Positions 8,490 to 16,900 of a DNA stretch of 64,000 nt are shown one piece after another. Below the pieces are notes generated by a model. The model made no database searches. It saw only the letters and a program-made list of their open reading frames with translations, and was not told the DNA's origin. Source of the DNA: an uncultured Eubacterium sp. (GTDB lineage: Bacteria > Bacillota > Clostridia > Lachnospirales > Lachnospiraceae); the NCBI GenBank assembly GCA_947088865.1, contig CAMUHY010000001.1, positions 62,001-126,000 on the forward strand, given 5' to 3'. The translations under genes and the position numbers were made by a program. How positions within the stretch are numbered: position 1 is the stretch's first letter; each line of letters opens with the position of its first letter.

Positions 8490-9938
8490 TTAAACTGTGC
8501 CATGCTTTTTTTCTATGCGCAATTCGCTCTTTGAATAAAGCATCTCAAGAGCTGCCGCAATATATTTTCTTGTATCTTCAGGTTCAATAATAGCATCAAC
8601 ATAACCTCTTGCGGCTGCGGACTCAACGCCAGTCTGCAAAGCTGCATATTCTGAAGCCTTTTGCGAAATTGTAGCAGACACATCTTTTGATGCGGCAATT
8701 TCATCTGCATACATAATCTTAGCTGCCAATGATGCATCCATCATTCCTATGCTTGCATTGCTCCACGCATAGGTCATATCTGCGCCAATAGACTTTGAAT
8801 TCATTGAAACATAAGCGCTGCCATAAGCTTCACCTGTTATAATATTGACTTTTGGAACATCGGCATTTGCAAACGCATAAGTCAATTTGGCAAGTGCCTT
8901 TGCAATTGTTTTCTCACTTCTTACCGTTGCTTCAAATCCCTTTACATTGGTAAGCGTCACAACTGGAATCTCAAACGCATTGCAAAACGTTACAAAATCA
9001 GCCGCTTTATATGCACCATCTGTTGAGAGGACAGCTTCAAATTCTTTTGCTTTGTCTCCCTCATCATCAAACAATGCGGTTCTGTTTGCAACAGCTCCAA
9101 CCGTCATCCCATCAATTTGAATAAATCCTGTGACCATCTCCTTTGCATATGCTGCCTTTACTTCAATAAATAAATTATCATCGGAAATATCCGCAAGCGC
9201 CAATGCTGGGTCTGCAACTTCTGCTGCCATATCAGGACAAGTACGATTTAAGTCATCCTGTGTATCTGTAATATTTTCTGTATTATTATTTGCTGGAAGG
9301 ATTGAAACAAGCTGTCTGATACCATTTGCAATGGTCTCCTCATCTCCAACAAAATCAACAACACCTGATTCTGCTTGAAATGCAGCGCTTGACGTATCCA
9401 GTTTTTCTGTATAATTGCCCTCCAGTGCATTTGGACTATTTACAAAAAATGCTGCTTTTTTTTCTTCCATAAATGTAAAATCAGATAAACCTGCAAGCAC
9501 TGCAAGTCCACCTCCACAATTCCCATAAACGGCTGTTATCTGTGGAATGACACCAGAAGCATCAGACATCATCTTATAAATCTTGCCAAATCCGTCTAAA
9601 GCATCTGTGGCTTCCTGAAGCCTTATTCCTGCACAATCAATCAATCCTAATACAGGTGCTCCCATCTTCATAGCCATATCGTAGATACCTGCTATCTTTT
9701 TTGCATGCATCTCACCGATTGTACCATTCATAATAGTGGCATCCTGACTATATATGTATACAAGACTGCCATTGATAACTCCATAACCGGTAATGACACC
9801 ATCTGATGGAGCTGCTTTTTCTGCAATGTTAAAATTAGTAGCTCTCGCTTTTACAGCAGCACCAATTTCAACAAAACTGTTGTCGTCAAGAATAGCTTCA
9901 ATTCTCATTCTTGCTGACACAGATGTTGTGTTACTCAT
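8490..9938 (-). CDS. mmdA: Acyl-CoA carboxyltransferase (MmdA / 12S type)
   Basis: 482 residues, two crotonase-fold halves as in MmdA, the propionyl-CoA carboxylase beta chain and the transcarboxylase 12S subunit. Visible are an oxyanion-hole region (CGGGLAVLAGLSDF) in the N half and the GEAYGSAYV..SKSIGADMTYAW segment in the C half. Transfers a carboxyl group between a CoA ester (methylmalonyl- or malonyl-CoA) and biotin. First gene of the operon, preceded by AGGAGG. Somewhat shorter than typical MmdA (about 510), mainly in the N half. Substrate specificity is not readable here. Confidence 0.9.
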   Translation of the reverse strand: MSNTTSVSARMRIEAILDDNSFVEIGAAVKARATNFNIAEKAAPSDGVITGYGVINGSLVYIYSQDATIMNGTIGEMHAKKIAGIYDMAMKMGAPVLGLIDCAGIRLQEATDALDGFGKIYKMMSDASGVIPQITAVYGNCGGGLAVLAGLSDFTFMEEKKAAFFVNSPNALEGNYTEKLDTSSAAFQAESGVVDFVGDEETIANGIRQLVSILPANNNTENITDTQDDLNRTCPDMAAEVADPALALADISDDNLFIEVKAAYAKEMVTGFIQIDGMTVGAVANRTALFDDEGDKAKEFEAVLSTDGAYKAADFVTFCNAFEIPVVTLTNVKGFEATVRSEKTIAKALAKLTYAFANADVPKVNIITGEAYGSAYVSMNSKSIGADMTYAWSNASIGMMDASLAAKIMYADEIAASKDVSATISQKASEYAALQTGVESAAARGYVDAIIEPEDTRKYIAAALEMLYSKSELRIEKKHGTV

Positions 9939-10187
9939 ATCCTAGACCTCCTGGTAAATTATAGCAGCAAAAAATCACTGCATATTATTATTTATTTTAT
10001 AATAAATTGTTACAAAATACAAGAATAAAGGAAAAGATTTGATAATATTTTCGTATGAATCCTATTCTTCTTTAGAAAAATAAGAATTTCTTAGAATATT
10101 AATATCTTCATAAAATCAATTGAGTTCCATAAATATCTGTGATACAATCAATCGTGTAAAAAATAAATGGTTTTACAATAAATTTAT
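9939..10187. other. Divergent intergenic region, no gene seen
   Basis: AT-rich spacer between the mmdA operon (minus) and the DUF4291 gene (plus). It must hold both promoters, but I could not single out convincing -35/-10 pairs. No ORF with a ribosome binding site. Confidence 0.5.
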
Positions 10188-10229
10188 ACCTGTGTATAAA
10201 ACAGCAAATGGTTTCTTCCATTCACAGGT
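10188..10229 (+). promoter_or_regulatory. Hairpin next to the DUF4291 ribosome binding site
   Basis: Nested inverted repeat: outer arms ACCTGTG/CACAGGT and inner arms AATGG/CCATT. It ends only two bases before the SD-like AAAGGAAAGG of the gene starting at 10242. The mRNA would form a stem abutting the SD. Confidence 0.5.
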
Positions 10230-10241
10230 TAAAGGAAAGGC

Positions 10242-10844
10242 ATGGTTCTTTATATGGAATATGTAAAAGAAGTATTCGCACAATATGACAGACAGTGTAT
10301 TCGAGTGTATCAAGCATACAATCCCACTATCGCCAAAGAGGCAATTGCACTTCAAACATTTGGTGAAAACTTCAACATAAATCGTATGACTTGGATAAAA
10401 CCATCCTTTCTCTGGATGATGTATCGCTCTAATTGGGGAACTAAAAAAAATCAAGAATGCATCTTAGCACTAGACATCTATCAGACAAAATTTAATGAAC
10501 TATTAAAAAAAGCTGTTCTAACCTCACCCGATTCTGCAAATTACACTGGTTCACAGTGGGAGAAGGCTTTTGACGAAACAACGGTGTACTGCCAATGGGA
10601 CCCTGATAGGAATATCAACGGAAATGCTATCAATCGTGCGGCAATTCAAATTGGATTAAAAGGAAGTACACTGAGAGATTTTTTAGATACCAGCATCTGC
10701 AAAATAGAAGATTTAACCCCGCTTGTACGAAAATTAAACCAACAACGAAAAAATGGAAAATTAAGTGATAAACAGTTGCCCACAGAAAAAATATACTCTA
10801 TTAAAGACAAAACAATCCGAATCCAATTGAATATGAAATCATGA
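10242..10844 (+). CDS. DUF4291 family protein
   Basis: 200 residues; the family hallmark RMTWIKPSFLWMMYRS (about 47-62) and CQWDPDRN (about 114) are clear. The family's biochemical role is not established. No signal peptide or membrane segment. Start is the ATG after AAAGGAAAGG; a second ATG five codons in has no SD. Monocistronic, divergent from the decarboxylase operon. A TTTTTTAACCTTAT sequence after the stop resembles the end of family D elements but lacks the core hairpin. Confidence 0.88.
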   Translation: MVLYMEYVKEVFAQYDRQCIRVYQAYNPTIAKEAIALQTFGENFNINRMTWIKPSFLWMMYRSNWGTKKNQECILALDIYQTKFNELLKKAVLTSPDSANYTGSQWEKAFDETTVYCQWDPDRNINGNAINRAAIQIGLKGSTLRDFLDTSICKIEDLTPLVRKLNQQRKNGKLSDKQLPTEKIYSIKDKTIRIQLNMKS

Positions 10845-10905
10845 TTTTTTAACCTTATCAAATAAGCAGCAAAACAAGTACAACTATCCTTTGACTTTCC
10901 TATTT

Positions 10906-11613
10906 TTAATCTCTTGTTTCATATATAATAATTTTTCCTTTTTCAACAATAATTTGTGCTGTCTCTTCGGCTATCTCGTTGCTTTGACATATACTAACAC
11001 CCTGTTTTAAACAAAAATGATGGAGATTATATTTCATTCCTTTCAATGTCAAAATAACCTCTTCCGTCACTGGTACAATAGAGACAAACGAACCATGCTG
11101 TTGTTTTTTTAAAATCCGCCGTTTTTTATCACAAATATATATTTTATTGTATTTATCAATCATATAACAGTCTATTCCTACCTCATAAGCCTCATTCATA
11201 CAATAAATATTGGTCATAGTATGGTCAAGGCGCGTGCCAATTGCCCCTACAATATAAATTTCAAAAGCGTCATCGTCTCTTTCTTTTATTACATGAATTG
11301 CTTTTTTAATGGCAAGATGTGTATCGGTATAATCTTTTTCTGTTGGAAATGTAAGAATATTCATATTATTTGACAAAGAATCCTGTTGTGAAGCATGATT
11401 TTCCTTATTTTTATATTTATCTAATGCTTTCTTATCCACAGAATCATAATCCCCCAGTATGCAATGAACCTTAATTCCTAATTTATCGACATACATAAGA
11501 CCCCTGTCTGCTGCAATACAGTAAGATATATCCATTTTCTTTAACCATTGTGCTGCCCATTCACAGTCAAGATACCCGCCTGCAACAATTAAAATTCTAT
11601 ATACTTTATTCAT
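10906..11613 (-). CDS. thiN: Thiamine diphosphokinase
   Basis: 235 residues. Transfers pyrophosphate from ATP to thiamine to give thiamine diphosphate, the cofactor of pyruvate-metabolising enzymes. Family motifs in order: AADRGL (about 35), ILGDYDS (about 54), PTEKDYTDTHLA (about 90) and GAIGTRLDHTMTN (about 124), all in the catalytic domain, then the thiamine-binding beta domain. A Lys/Gln/Ser-rich insertion (about 68-85) lies after the GDYDS motif. No TPP riboswitch is seen upstream. Monocistronic. Confidence 0.93.
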   Translation of the reverse strand: MNKVYRILIVAGGYLDCEWAAQWLKKMDISYCIAADRGLMYVDKLGIKVHCILGDYDSVDKKALDKYKNKENHASQQDSLSNNMNILTFPTEKDYTDTHLAIKKAIHVIKERDDDAFEIYIVGAIGTRLDHTMTNIYCMNEAYEVGIDCYMIDKYNKIYICDKKRRILKKQQHGSFVSIVPVTEEVILTLKGMKYNLHHFCLKQGVSICQSNEIAEETAQIIVEKGKIIIYETRD

Positions 11614-11858
11614 ATATTTGCCCTCATTTTTAATAGAACTCTTGATTATTGAAAGTTTTATTTATTCTATTATTTACTATATTCATATATAAAACCAATC
11701 TTATCCAAATAATCACTTTTTTAAGAATAAATTTTACAATAACCTACACCATTATGGACTTTACGTTTTAAAAAAGCAAGCAATAATTTCATATATCCAT
11801 ACAACTACAAACATTTCATCGAAATTTTATTGTAAACAAAGACCATTTTTTATATAAG

Positions 11859-11960
11859 TTAAGCGGATATTCGCAATCCGCTACGCTACTTGCTCAAACC
11901 CTCTCGCTGCTATTGCAGCTTTTCAGTTAAGCACAGAGCGTTAGAGAGCTTGTGCAGCGT
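11859..11960 (-). repeat. Family D repeat, copy D3
   Basis: Best-preserved core: AGCGGATATTCGCAATCCGC gives a 7-bp stem with 7-nt loop. It is followed by CTACGCTACTTGCTCA, a GCTGCTATTGCAGC hairpin and a GCACA/TGTGC hairpin. This copy is exceptional in lying between two divergent 5' ends (thiN and the membrane-protein gene) rather than after a stop codon. The rest of 11614-12142 is AT-rich with no recognisable gene. Confidence 0.7.
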
Positions 11961-12142
11961 TAGGATATGATAAAGGAAAACGTATATTTTATGCACCCTA
12001 TTAAACAAGTTCTTTTTATTATCAAATGTATCAACCGCTTAAAGTAACTCTACCAAAATTATGATAATAATAACTGGATTCGCTAATTTGCAGACAACAT
12101 TTACTTTATTTTTTTATAGTTATCCTTTATAATAATATTCAT

Positions 12143-12234
12143 GTCTGTGCGTTGCCAGACACTATATTCTTTTCACAAAAAACATATCAAGAAAACATTT
12201 ATTGTTTTATCAAAAGCAGCGTAGAAATGGGGGT
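12143..12234 (+). promoter_or_regulatory. Family U 5'-UTR element, copy U1 (plus strand)
   Basis: Hairpin GTCTG-TGCGTTGC-CAGAC at 12143-12160. The conserved 3' block AGCAGCGTAGAAATGGGG lies at 12215-12232, directly before the ATG at 12239. TCTGTGC of the hairpin can pair with GCGTAGA next to the SD (7 pairs with wobbles). This is the only copy on the plus strand, and it serves a plus-strand gene, so orientation follows the gene. Confidence 0.6.
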
Positions 12235-12238
12235 TTTT

Positions 12239-12784
12239 ATGAACGATACAAAACAAACAGAACATATAAAAGACGCGGAAGATGATAAGGCGATTATCCA
12301 TGACTTAACAACTGGAAATAATTACCAAACTTCATCCGCCAAATATCAGGACAACTTGTCTTCTGCCATTACATTTTTTGTATGCGGTGTTGCTGGCTTA
12401 ATTGTAATTCTTCTTAATGTTATTGATGTTTTACACTTTTTTTCCATTAAAACCGCTTCTGGAATCCTTATCTGTGTCGTATTAAGTGCGCTTTTTATAG
12501 CTTTTCTTGTAATTGGTTCTATTACATATAAAAGTGCTTCTAAAGCAAAGTCACAGATTGAATCCGAGCAAAAAATTAATGATGACGTTTCATTATGGTT
12601 AAAAGAAAACCTTACAAAAGAACATATTGACAATTCTTTCGATGATAATGGCATGTCTGAAGAAATGAAATATTTTGATAGAAACAATACCATCGTTACT
12701 GCTATCAAAAAACAATACCCTGAATTAAACGAAGATATTGTTCAATCCATTGCCGATGAATATATACAACTTTTATATAAATAA
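12239..12784 (+). CDS. Small membrane protein of unknown function
   Basis: 181 residues, not recognised. The hydrophilic N terminus (about 1-40) is rich in Asp/Lys/Thr. Two membrane segments follow at about 45-70 (TFFVCGVAGLIVILLNVIDV) and 77-102. The C-terminal cytoplasmic tail is acidic and helical. No signal peptide, so N and C termini are probably on the same side. Start chosen at the ATG 5 bases after GGGGG within a family U element; the open frame continues upstream to 12152 without an SD. Confidence 0.7.
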   Translation: MNDTKQTEHIKDAEDDKAIIHDLTTGNNYQTSSAKYQDNLSSAITFFVCGVAGLIVILLNVIDVLHFFSIKTASGILICVVLSALFIAFLVIGSITYKSASKAKSQIESEQKINDDVSLWLKENLTKEHIDNSFDDNGMSEEMKYFDRNNTIVTAIKKQYPELNEDIVQSIADEYIQLLYK

Positions 12785-12797
12785 TATTTTTACTTGT

Positions 12798-12850
12798 AAA
12801 AAAACAAGGGCTGTCACATTTTTATTCTGATTTTCTTTATGTGACAGCCC
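12798..12850 (-). terminator. Terminator of the ABC exporter operon
   Basis: Perfect 12-bp stem GGGCTGTCACAT/ATGTGACAGCCC with a 19-nt loop, followed on the minus strand by TTGTTTTTTT. It also lies just after the plus-strand gene ending at 12784 but has no T-run on that side. Confidence 0.85.
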
Positions 12851-12884
12851 ACTGGCAAATGCTATAATAGCTATTCTTTTCACC

Positions 12885-13640
12885 TTACAATTCTATTTTT
12901 TTATGAAAATACAAACCTGCAATTACAAACAATGGAATATAAACTAATGATGCCGCAAGACAAACCATAAAGCGATTGTGTTCTACTGTTAAGACGGAAA
13001 GGTCATTTATAAAAGAAGATACCCACAAATTCGCAAAAACAATTTTTTCTGATTTCAAAAAAGAATCCACCAATCCCAAAATCATATTGACAAGCAATGG
13101 TGCAACAAAAACGCCTGCAACTGATGAACCTGTTTTACGAAGAACACAACTTATTGCAAAATATAAACTCATATTTGCCATACAATTTATGTATTGTACT
13201 GCAAGAAGCCCAAAAATATTTGTTCCTTCACTTTCTCCTAAACCAAAGTATATCGTGCCAAAAAAACACGCACTGCACACAACAACAATAAACATTATGG
13301 TTACAGCAATCATACTAGAAATAAACTTTGAGCCATATACTTGAGAGCGTGAATATCCTTTTGAATAAATATTTTTGATGGTTTGCTGCTCATAATCATC
13401 ACAGACAAAAAGTGCAACAAAAATTCCTGCAATTAAAAGAAATGAACAATTCGATATAGCGCTAATCATAGCAACTATTCCAGAACCATTATATTGTGCC
13501 GCAAACTCTGCACTGGTATTACATAACGCTTTTGAAGTAATTGCTGACACAAACAATAAAACCACCATAACAATATTACATATATAAAAACTTTTTTGTT
13601 TTCTTAATTTTCTAAATTCTAATTTTAAAAGTTTTTTCAT
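12885..13640 (-). CDS. ABC-2 type transporter permease
   Basis: 251 residues, about six hydrophobic segments, starting with a basic KLEFRKLRKQKSFYICNI stretch typical of ABC-2/bacitracin-exporter permeases. It ends in HKKIEL. It lies two bases after the ATPase gene. With that ATPase it forms an exporter whose substrate is unknown; BceA-like and lantibiotic-immunity systems have this two-gene layout. Confidence 0.85.
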   Translation of the reverse strand: MKKLLKLEFRKLRKQKSFYICNIVMVVLLFVSAITSKALCNTSAEFAAQYNGSGIVAMISAISNCSFLLIAGIFVALFVCDDYEQQTIKNIYSKGYSRSQVYGSKFISSMIAVTIMFIVVVCSACFFGTIYFGLGESEGTNIFGLLAVQYINCMANMSLYFAISCVLRKTGSSVAGVFVAPLLVNMILGLVDSFLKSEKIVFANLWVSSFINDLSVLTVEHNRFMVCLAASLVYIPLFVIAGLYFHKKIEL

Positions 13641-13642
13641 AT

Positions 13643-14536
13643 TTATTTTCCTATCCTTTCAATAAAAAATTCCTCAAAGCCAATACTTTCATTTTTCATT
13701 TCATATACACGAACCCCTGAATGTACCAATATACGATTTAATTCCGAAGAATCAGTCACTGTTGAGGAAATCATAACCAATTGGTCTGCACATTCTATCT
13801 GTATTGATGGGTCTGCTGTCTTTAAAATCGCCCCTGCTTTTTTTGCATCATCGGTTGCAATAACCAAAGAAGTTCTGCATTTTCTTTGAAGCTGATGTGC
13901 TGTAATTTCTTCAACCAACTGCCCATTATTTACAATTCCATAATTGGTGGCAATCTTCCCAAGCTCATCCAGCAAATGGCTTGATATTAAAAAGGTTACA
14001 CCTTGCTTATTTAACTGCACAATGATATCTCGAATTTCTTTAATTCCAGCAGGGTCTAATCCGTTAATTGGTTCGTCCAAAATCAATATTTCTGGATTGC
14101 CTAGCAAAGCAATGGCAATGCCCAATCGCTGCCTCATTCCAAGTGAAAAAGAACCGCACTTTTTCTTTCCCGTGTTTCCTAACCCTACCAATTGCAAAAT
14201 ATGATTGATTTCTTGATTACGATTTGAACCCGCTAAAATTGAAAATCGTTTCATATTCTCAAAAGCGGTTTCATTTTTATACAGAGCAGGCGCTTCTATC
14301 AAAGAACCTATTTTTTGCCTACCCTCATTTAGATTTTCCTTGTCAAACAATCGAATCATCCCTGAATTTGGCGATGTAAGACCAAGTAATAATTTCATTA
14401 AGCTGGTCTTACCTGCGCCATTTTTACCAATTAATCCATAAATATCTCCTTTTTTTATATGCAGTGACATTTTATTAACTGCAATTTTATCTCCATAATG
14501 TTTATAGAGTTCATTTGTTTCAATGATGTAATCCAT
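13643..14536 (-). CDS. ABC transporter ATP-binding protein
   Basis: 297 residues. Walker A GLIGKNGAGKTSLMK (about 36-50), signature FSLGMRQRLGIA (about 127), Walker B LILDEPINGLDP and the H-loop SSHLL are all intact. The C-terminal about 80 residues form the extra domain seen in the antibiotic-exporter (CcmA/BcrA) group. Start is the ATG after GAGGATAA, inside the 3' end of a family U element; the open frame extends 27 codons upstream because the element is also open in this frame. Energises the permease encoded next. Confidence 0.93.
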   Translation of the reverse strand: MDYIIETNELYKHYGDKIAVNKMSLHIKKGDIYGLIGKNGAGKTSLMKLLLGLTSPNSGMIRLFDKENLNEGRQKIGSLIEAPALYKNETAFENMKRFSILAGSNRNQEINHILQLVGLGNTGKKKCGSFSLGMRQRLGIAIALLGNPEILILDEPINGLDPAGIKEIRDIIVQLNKQGVTFLISSHLLDELGKIATNYGIVNNGQLVEEITAHQLQRKCRTSLVIATDDAKKAGAILKTADPSIQIECADQLVMISSTVTDSSELNRILVHSGVRVYEMKNESIGFEEFFIERIGK

Positions 14537-14539
14537 ATT

Positions 14540-14620
14540 TATCCTCATTTCTGCGCCGCTTTTAAATAAACAATAAAAATTTCTTATAGATTTGTGGCAA
14601 ACAACGCACAGACACAAATC
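14540..14620 (-). promoter_or_regulatory. Family U 5'-UTR element, copy U2
   Basis: Read on the minus strand: hairpin GATTTGTG...CACAAATC (14620-14589) with loop TCTGTGCGTTGTTTGC, a 29-nt A/T-rich spacer, then GCGGCGCAGAAATGAGG (14559-14543), whose GAGG is the SD for the ABC ATPase ATG. Loop TCTGTGC can pair with GCGCAGA (one G-U). Confidence 0.75.
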
Positions 14621-14774
14621 CTACAATTAAAAATACTTGCTATTTATGAGAAACACGTGTATCATATCAAGTGAAACAAATGTATCATATTATCTTTAAT
14701 GAATCAATAGAACTTGAGTGTTAAGAAACAAAAGGCATGAATTGTATCATATAAAGAAAGGAGTAAACTGCACA

Positions 14775-14810
14775 ATGAAATCGGATTTTGCAGTAAATAA
14801 CGATGAATAA
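14775..14810 (+). CDS. Possible 11-codon leader ORF coupled to the tetR gene
   Basis: ATG after AAAGGAG (spacing about 11) opens an 11-codon frame (MKSDFAVNNDE) whose end overlaps the TetR start as ATGAATAA. The TetR ATG has no good SD of its own, so it may be reached by translational reinitiation. Short enough to be chance. Confidence 0.4.
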   Translation: MKSDFAVNNDE

Positions 14811-15300
14811 AAAACAAGAATTAAATATGTTTATCAAAGAATGTATTACCGACGCGCTAATAAAACAAATGAAAATAAAACCGTTCCATGACATTACAAT
14901 TACCGATTTAGTAAAAGTAGCAGGCGTTGGCAGGGTTTCTTTTTATAGAAATTTCAAAAGCAAACAGGATGTATTAGAGAAACATCTCGTTGTACTTATT
15001 GAAGAATGGGGAAAGGATTTTGAAGAACATGGAAAAATGGAATATTTTTCTGAAAGTCTGCTAAACCACTATTATAAATATAAAGATTTTTATTTACTGT
15101 TACACAATCAAGGCTTGTCTAATTTAATTTATGACAATCTGCGCTGTGCATGTAAAATAGATGAATCGTCAAATAATGTGGAACGCTATTCAAAGTCTCT
15201 CGTTGCTGGCAGTATTTATGGCTGGGTTGATGAATGGCTACGTCAAGGAATGAAAGAAACCCCACAAGAAATTATAAAATTAACAGCACCACCGCAATAA
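14803..15300 (+). CDS. TetR/AcrR-family transcriptional regulator
   Basis: 165 residues. The N-terminal helix-turn-helix (ITITDLVKVAGVGRVSFYRNFKSKQDVL, about 30-58) is a typical TetR DNA-binding domain. The C-terminal ligand domain resembles the TetR_C group seen with DhaS-like regulators. It is divergent from the ABC exporter genes, with a 266-base shared region, so it probably represses that exporter and responds to its substrate (inference from layout). Confidence 0.88.
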   Translation: MNKKQELNMFIKECITDALIKQMKIKPFHDITITDLVKVAGVGRVSFYRNFKSKQDVLEKHLVVLIEEWGKDFEEHGKMEYFSESLLNHYYKYKDFYLLLHNQGLSNLIYDNLRCACKIDESSNNVERYSKSLVAGSIYGWVDEWLRQGMKETPQEIIKLTAPPQ

Positions 15301-15309
15301 TCCACTATA

Positions 15310-15389
15310 TACTATGATAAAAAAGAGTATGCTCTAAAACTGCCACTTACAGCAATTTTATAACATACTCTTTTTTATATATCATAGTA
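15310..15389. terminator. Long bidirectional terminator hairpin
   Basis: Arms TACTATGATAAAAAAGAG and CTCTTTTTTATATATCATAGTA (15310-15331 and 15364-15389) form a stem of about 22 bp with an A/T-rich half usable in both directions, between convergent tetR and nfnB. Confidence 0.8.
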
Positions 15390-15445
15390 AAATTTTATAT
15401 ACTATATTAAAACTTCATATATTATAATTAATCTTTATATAATAG

Positions 15446-15485
15446 TTAAGCAGATATTTATAACCTGCTTTACTATTTACTAATC
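15446..15485 (-). repeat. Family D repeat, copy D4 (degenerate)
   Basis: TTAAGCAGATATTTATAACC TGCTT follows the core spacing with both arms changed (AGCAG/CTGCT instead of AGCGG/CCGCT), so pairing is partly kept by paired substitution. Lies just after the nfnB stop codon, in the usual orientation. Confidence 0.5.
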
Positions 15486-15493
15486 GAAATGTT

Positions 15494-16879
15494 TTAATTT
15501 GCACTTAAAAATTCATCAATACCCTTTGCAGCGGATTTTCCAGCTCCCATAGCAAGAATAACCGTAGCTGCTCCTGTAACGGCATCACCGCCTGCATACA
15601 CAGCTTCCTTTGTTGTCTTACCATTTGATTCCTCTGCAACAATACACTTCCATTTATTAATATCCAGTCCTTTTGTTGTTGAGCTGATAAGCGGATTTGG
15701 TGATGTTCCAAGCGACATAATAACAGCATCCAGCTCGATTACAAACTCTGAACCTGCAATTTCAACAGGGCGTCTTCTTCCTGAAGCATCTGGCTCGCCA
15801 AGCTCCATACGAATACATTTCATCCCCTTAACCCAGCCGTTATCGTCTGTAAGAATTTCTAAAGGATTGGTAAGAAGGTCAAAAATAATTCCCTCTTCCT
15901 TTGCATGATGCACTTCCTCCACTCTAGCTGGAAGCTCTGCCTCACTTCTTCTATATACAACATGAACTTCTGCGCCAAGTCTTAAAGCTGTTCTTGCAGC
16001 ATCCATTGCCACATTACCGCCGCCGACAATGGCAACTTTCTTGCATCTTGTAATTGGCGTATCGTATTCATCGTCAAACGCCTTCATCAAATTGCTTCTT
16101 GTAAGGTATTCATTGGCAGAAAATACACCATTAGCATTTTCACCTGGAATACCCATAAATTTTGGCAATCCTGCGCCAGAACCAATAAATACAGCATCAA
16201 AGCCTTCTTCTTCAAGAAGATGGTCAATAGTCATAGACTTACCAATAACAACGTTTGTCTCAATCTTAACGCCAAGACTTTTCACATTTTCGATTTCACT
16301 AGACACAACAGTCTTTTTAGGAAGACGAAATTCTGGAATACCATATACCAAAACGCCGCCTGCCTCATGCAGTGCCTCAAAAATAGTAACATCATATCCC
16401 ATCTTTGCCAAATCACCAGCACATGTAAGACCTGAAGGACCAGAACCGATAACAGCCACTTTTTTGCCCTTCTTTTCTGCCGTTACTTCTGGTTTTAACT
16501 CATGTTCTCTTGCATAATCAGCTACAAATCGCTCAAGCTTGCCAATAGAGATAGGCTCACCCTTAAATCCTCGTATACATTTTCCTTCACACTGGCTCTC
16601 CTGAGGACAGACACGCCCACAGACAGCAGGCAATGCTGAAGACTGGCTTATAATCTTATAAGCTTCTTCAATATCGCCCTCTTTTACTTGATGAATAAAT
16701 GCAGGAATATCAATAGCAACAGGACAGCCAAGAATACATTGTGCATTTTTGCAATTAATGCATCTTGCAGCTTCTTCCTGCGCTTCTTCCATATTATATC
16801 CTAGACAAACTTCCTCAAAATTTTTATTTCTTACGTCAGGAGCCTGCTCTCTGACTGGAACTTTCTTTAAAACATCCAT
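15494..16879 (-). CDS. nfnB: NfnB: NADPH-binding subunit of electron-bifurcating transhydrogenase (GltA-like)
   Basis: 461 residues, GltD/GltA-fold. An N-terminal Fe-S domain (CINCKNAQCILGCPVAIDIP and CGRVCPQESQCEGKC, about 40-105) ligates 4Fe-4S clusters. The FAD motif is GSGPSGLTCAGDLA (about 146), the NADPH motif VGGGNVAMDAARTALR (about 285). Alone it would be annotated glutamate synthase small subunit, but no large subunit is adjacent and the partner at 16901-17782 is NfnA. Together they form NADH-dependent reduced ferredoxin:NADP+ oxidoreductase. Operon with nfnA, 21-base gap. Confidence 0.85.
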   Translation of the reverse strand: MDVLKKVPVREQAPDVRNKNFEEVCLGYNMEEAQEEAARCINCKNAQCILGCPVAIDIPAFIHQVKEGDIEEAYKIISQSSALPAVCGRVCPQESQCEGKCIRGFKGEPISIGKLERFVADYAREHELKPEVTAEKKGKKVAVIGSGPSGLTCAGDLAKMGYDVTIFEALHEAGGVLVYGIPEFRLPKKTVVSSEIENVKSLGVKIETNVVIGKSMTIDHLLEEEGFDAVFIGSGAGLPKFMGIPGENANGVFSANEYLTRSNLMKAFDDEYDTPITRCKKVAIVGGGNVAMDAARTALRLGAEVHVVYRRSEAELPARVEEVHHAKEEGIIFDLLTNPLEILTDDNGWVKGMKCIRMELGEPDASGRRRPVEIAGSEFVIELDAVIMSLGTSPNPLISSTTKGLDINKWKCIVAEESNGKTTKEAVYAGGDAVTGAATVILAMGAGKSAAKGIDEFLSAN

Positions 16880-16900
16880 TTTATGTACTATCCTCCTATT

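Noticed and set aside
11614-11860. TPP riboswitch upstream of thiamine diphosphokinase
   Set aside because: The conserved CTGAGA and ACCTGATCTGG-type sequences are absent.
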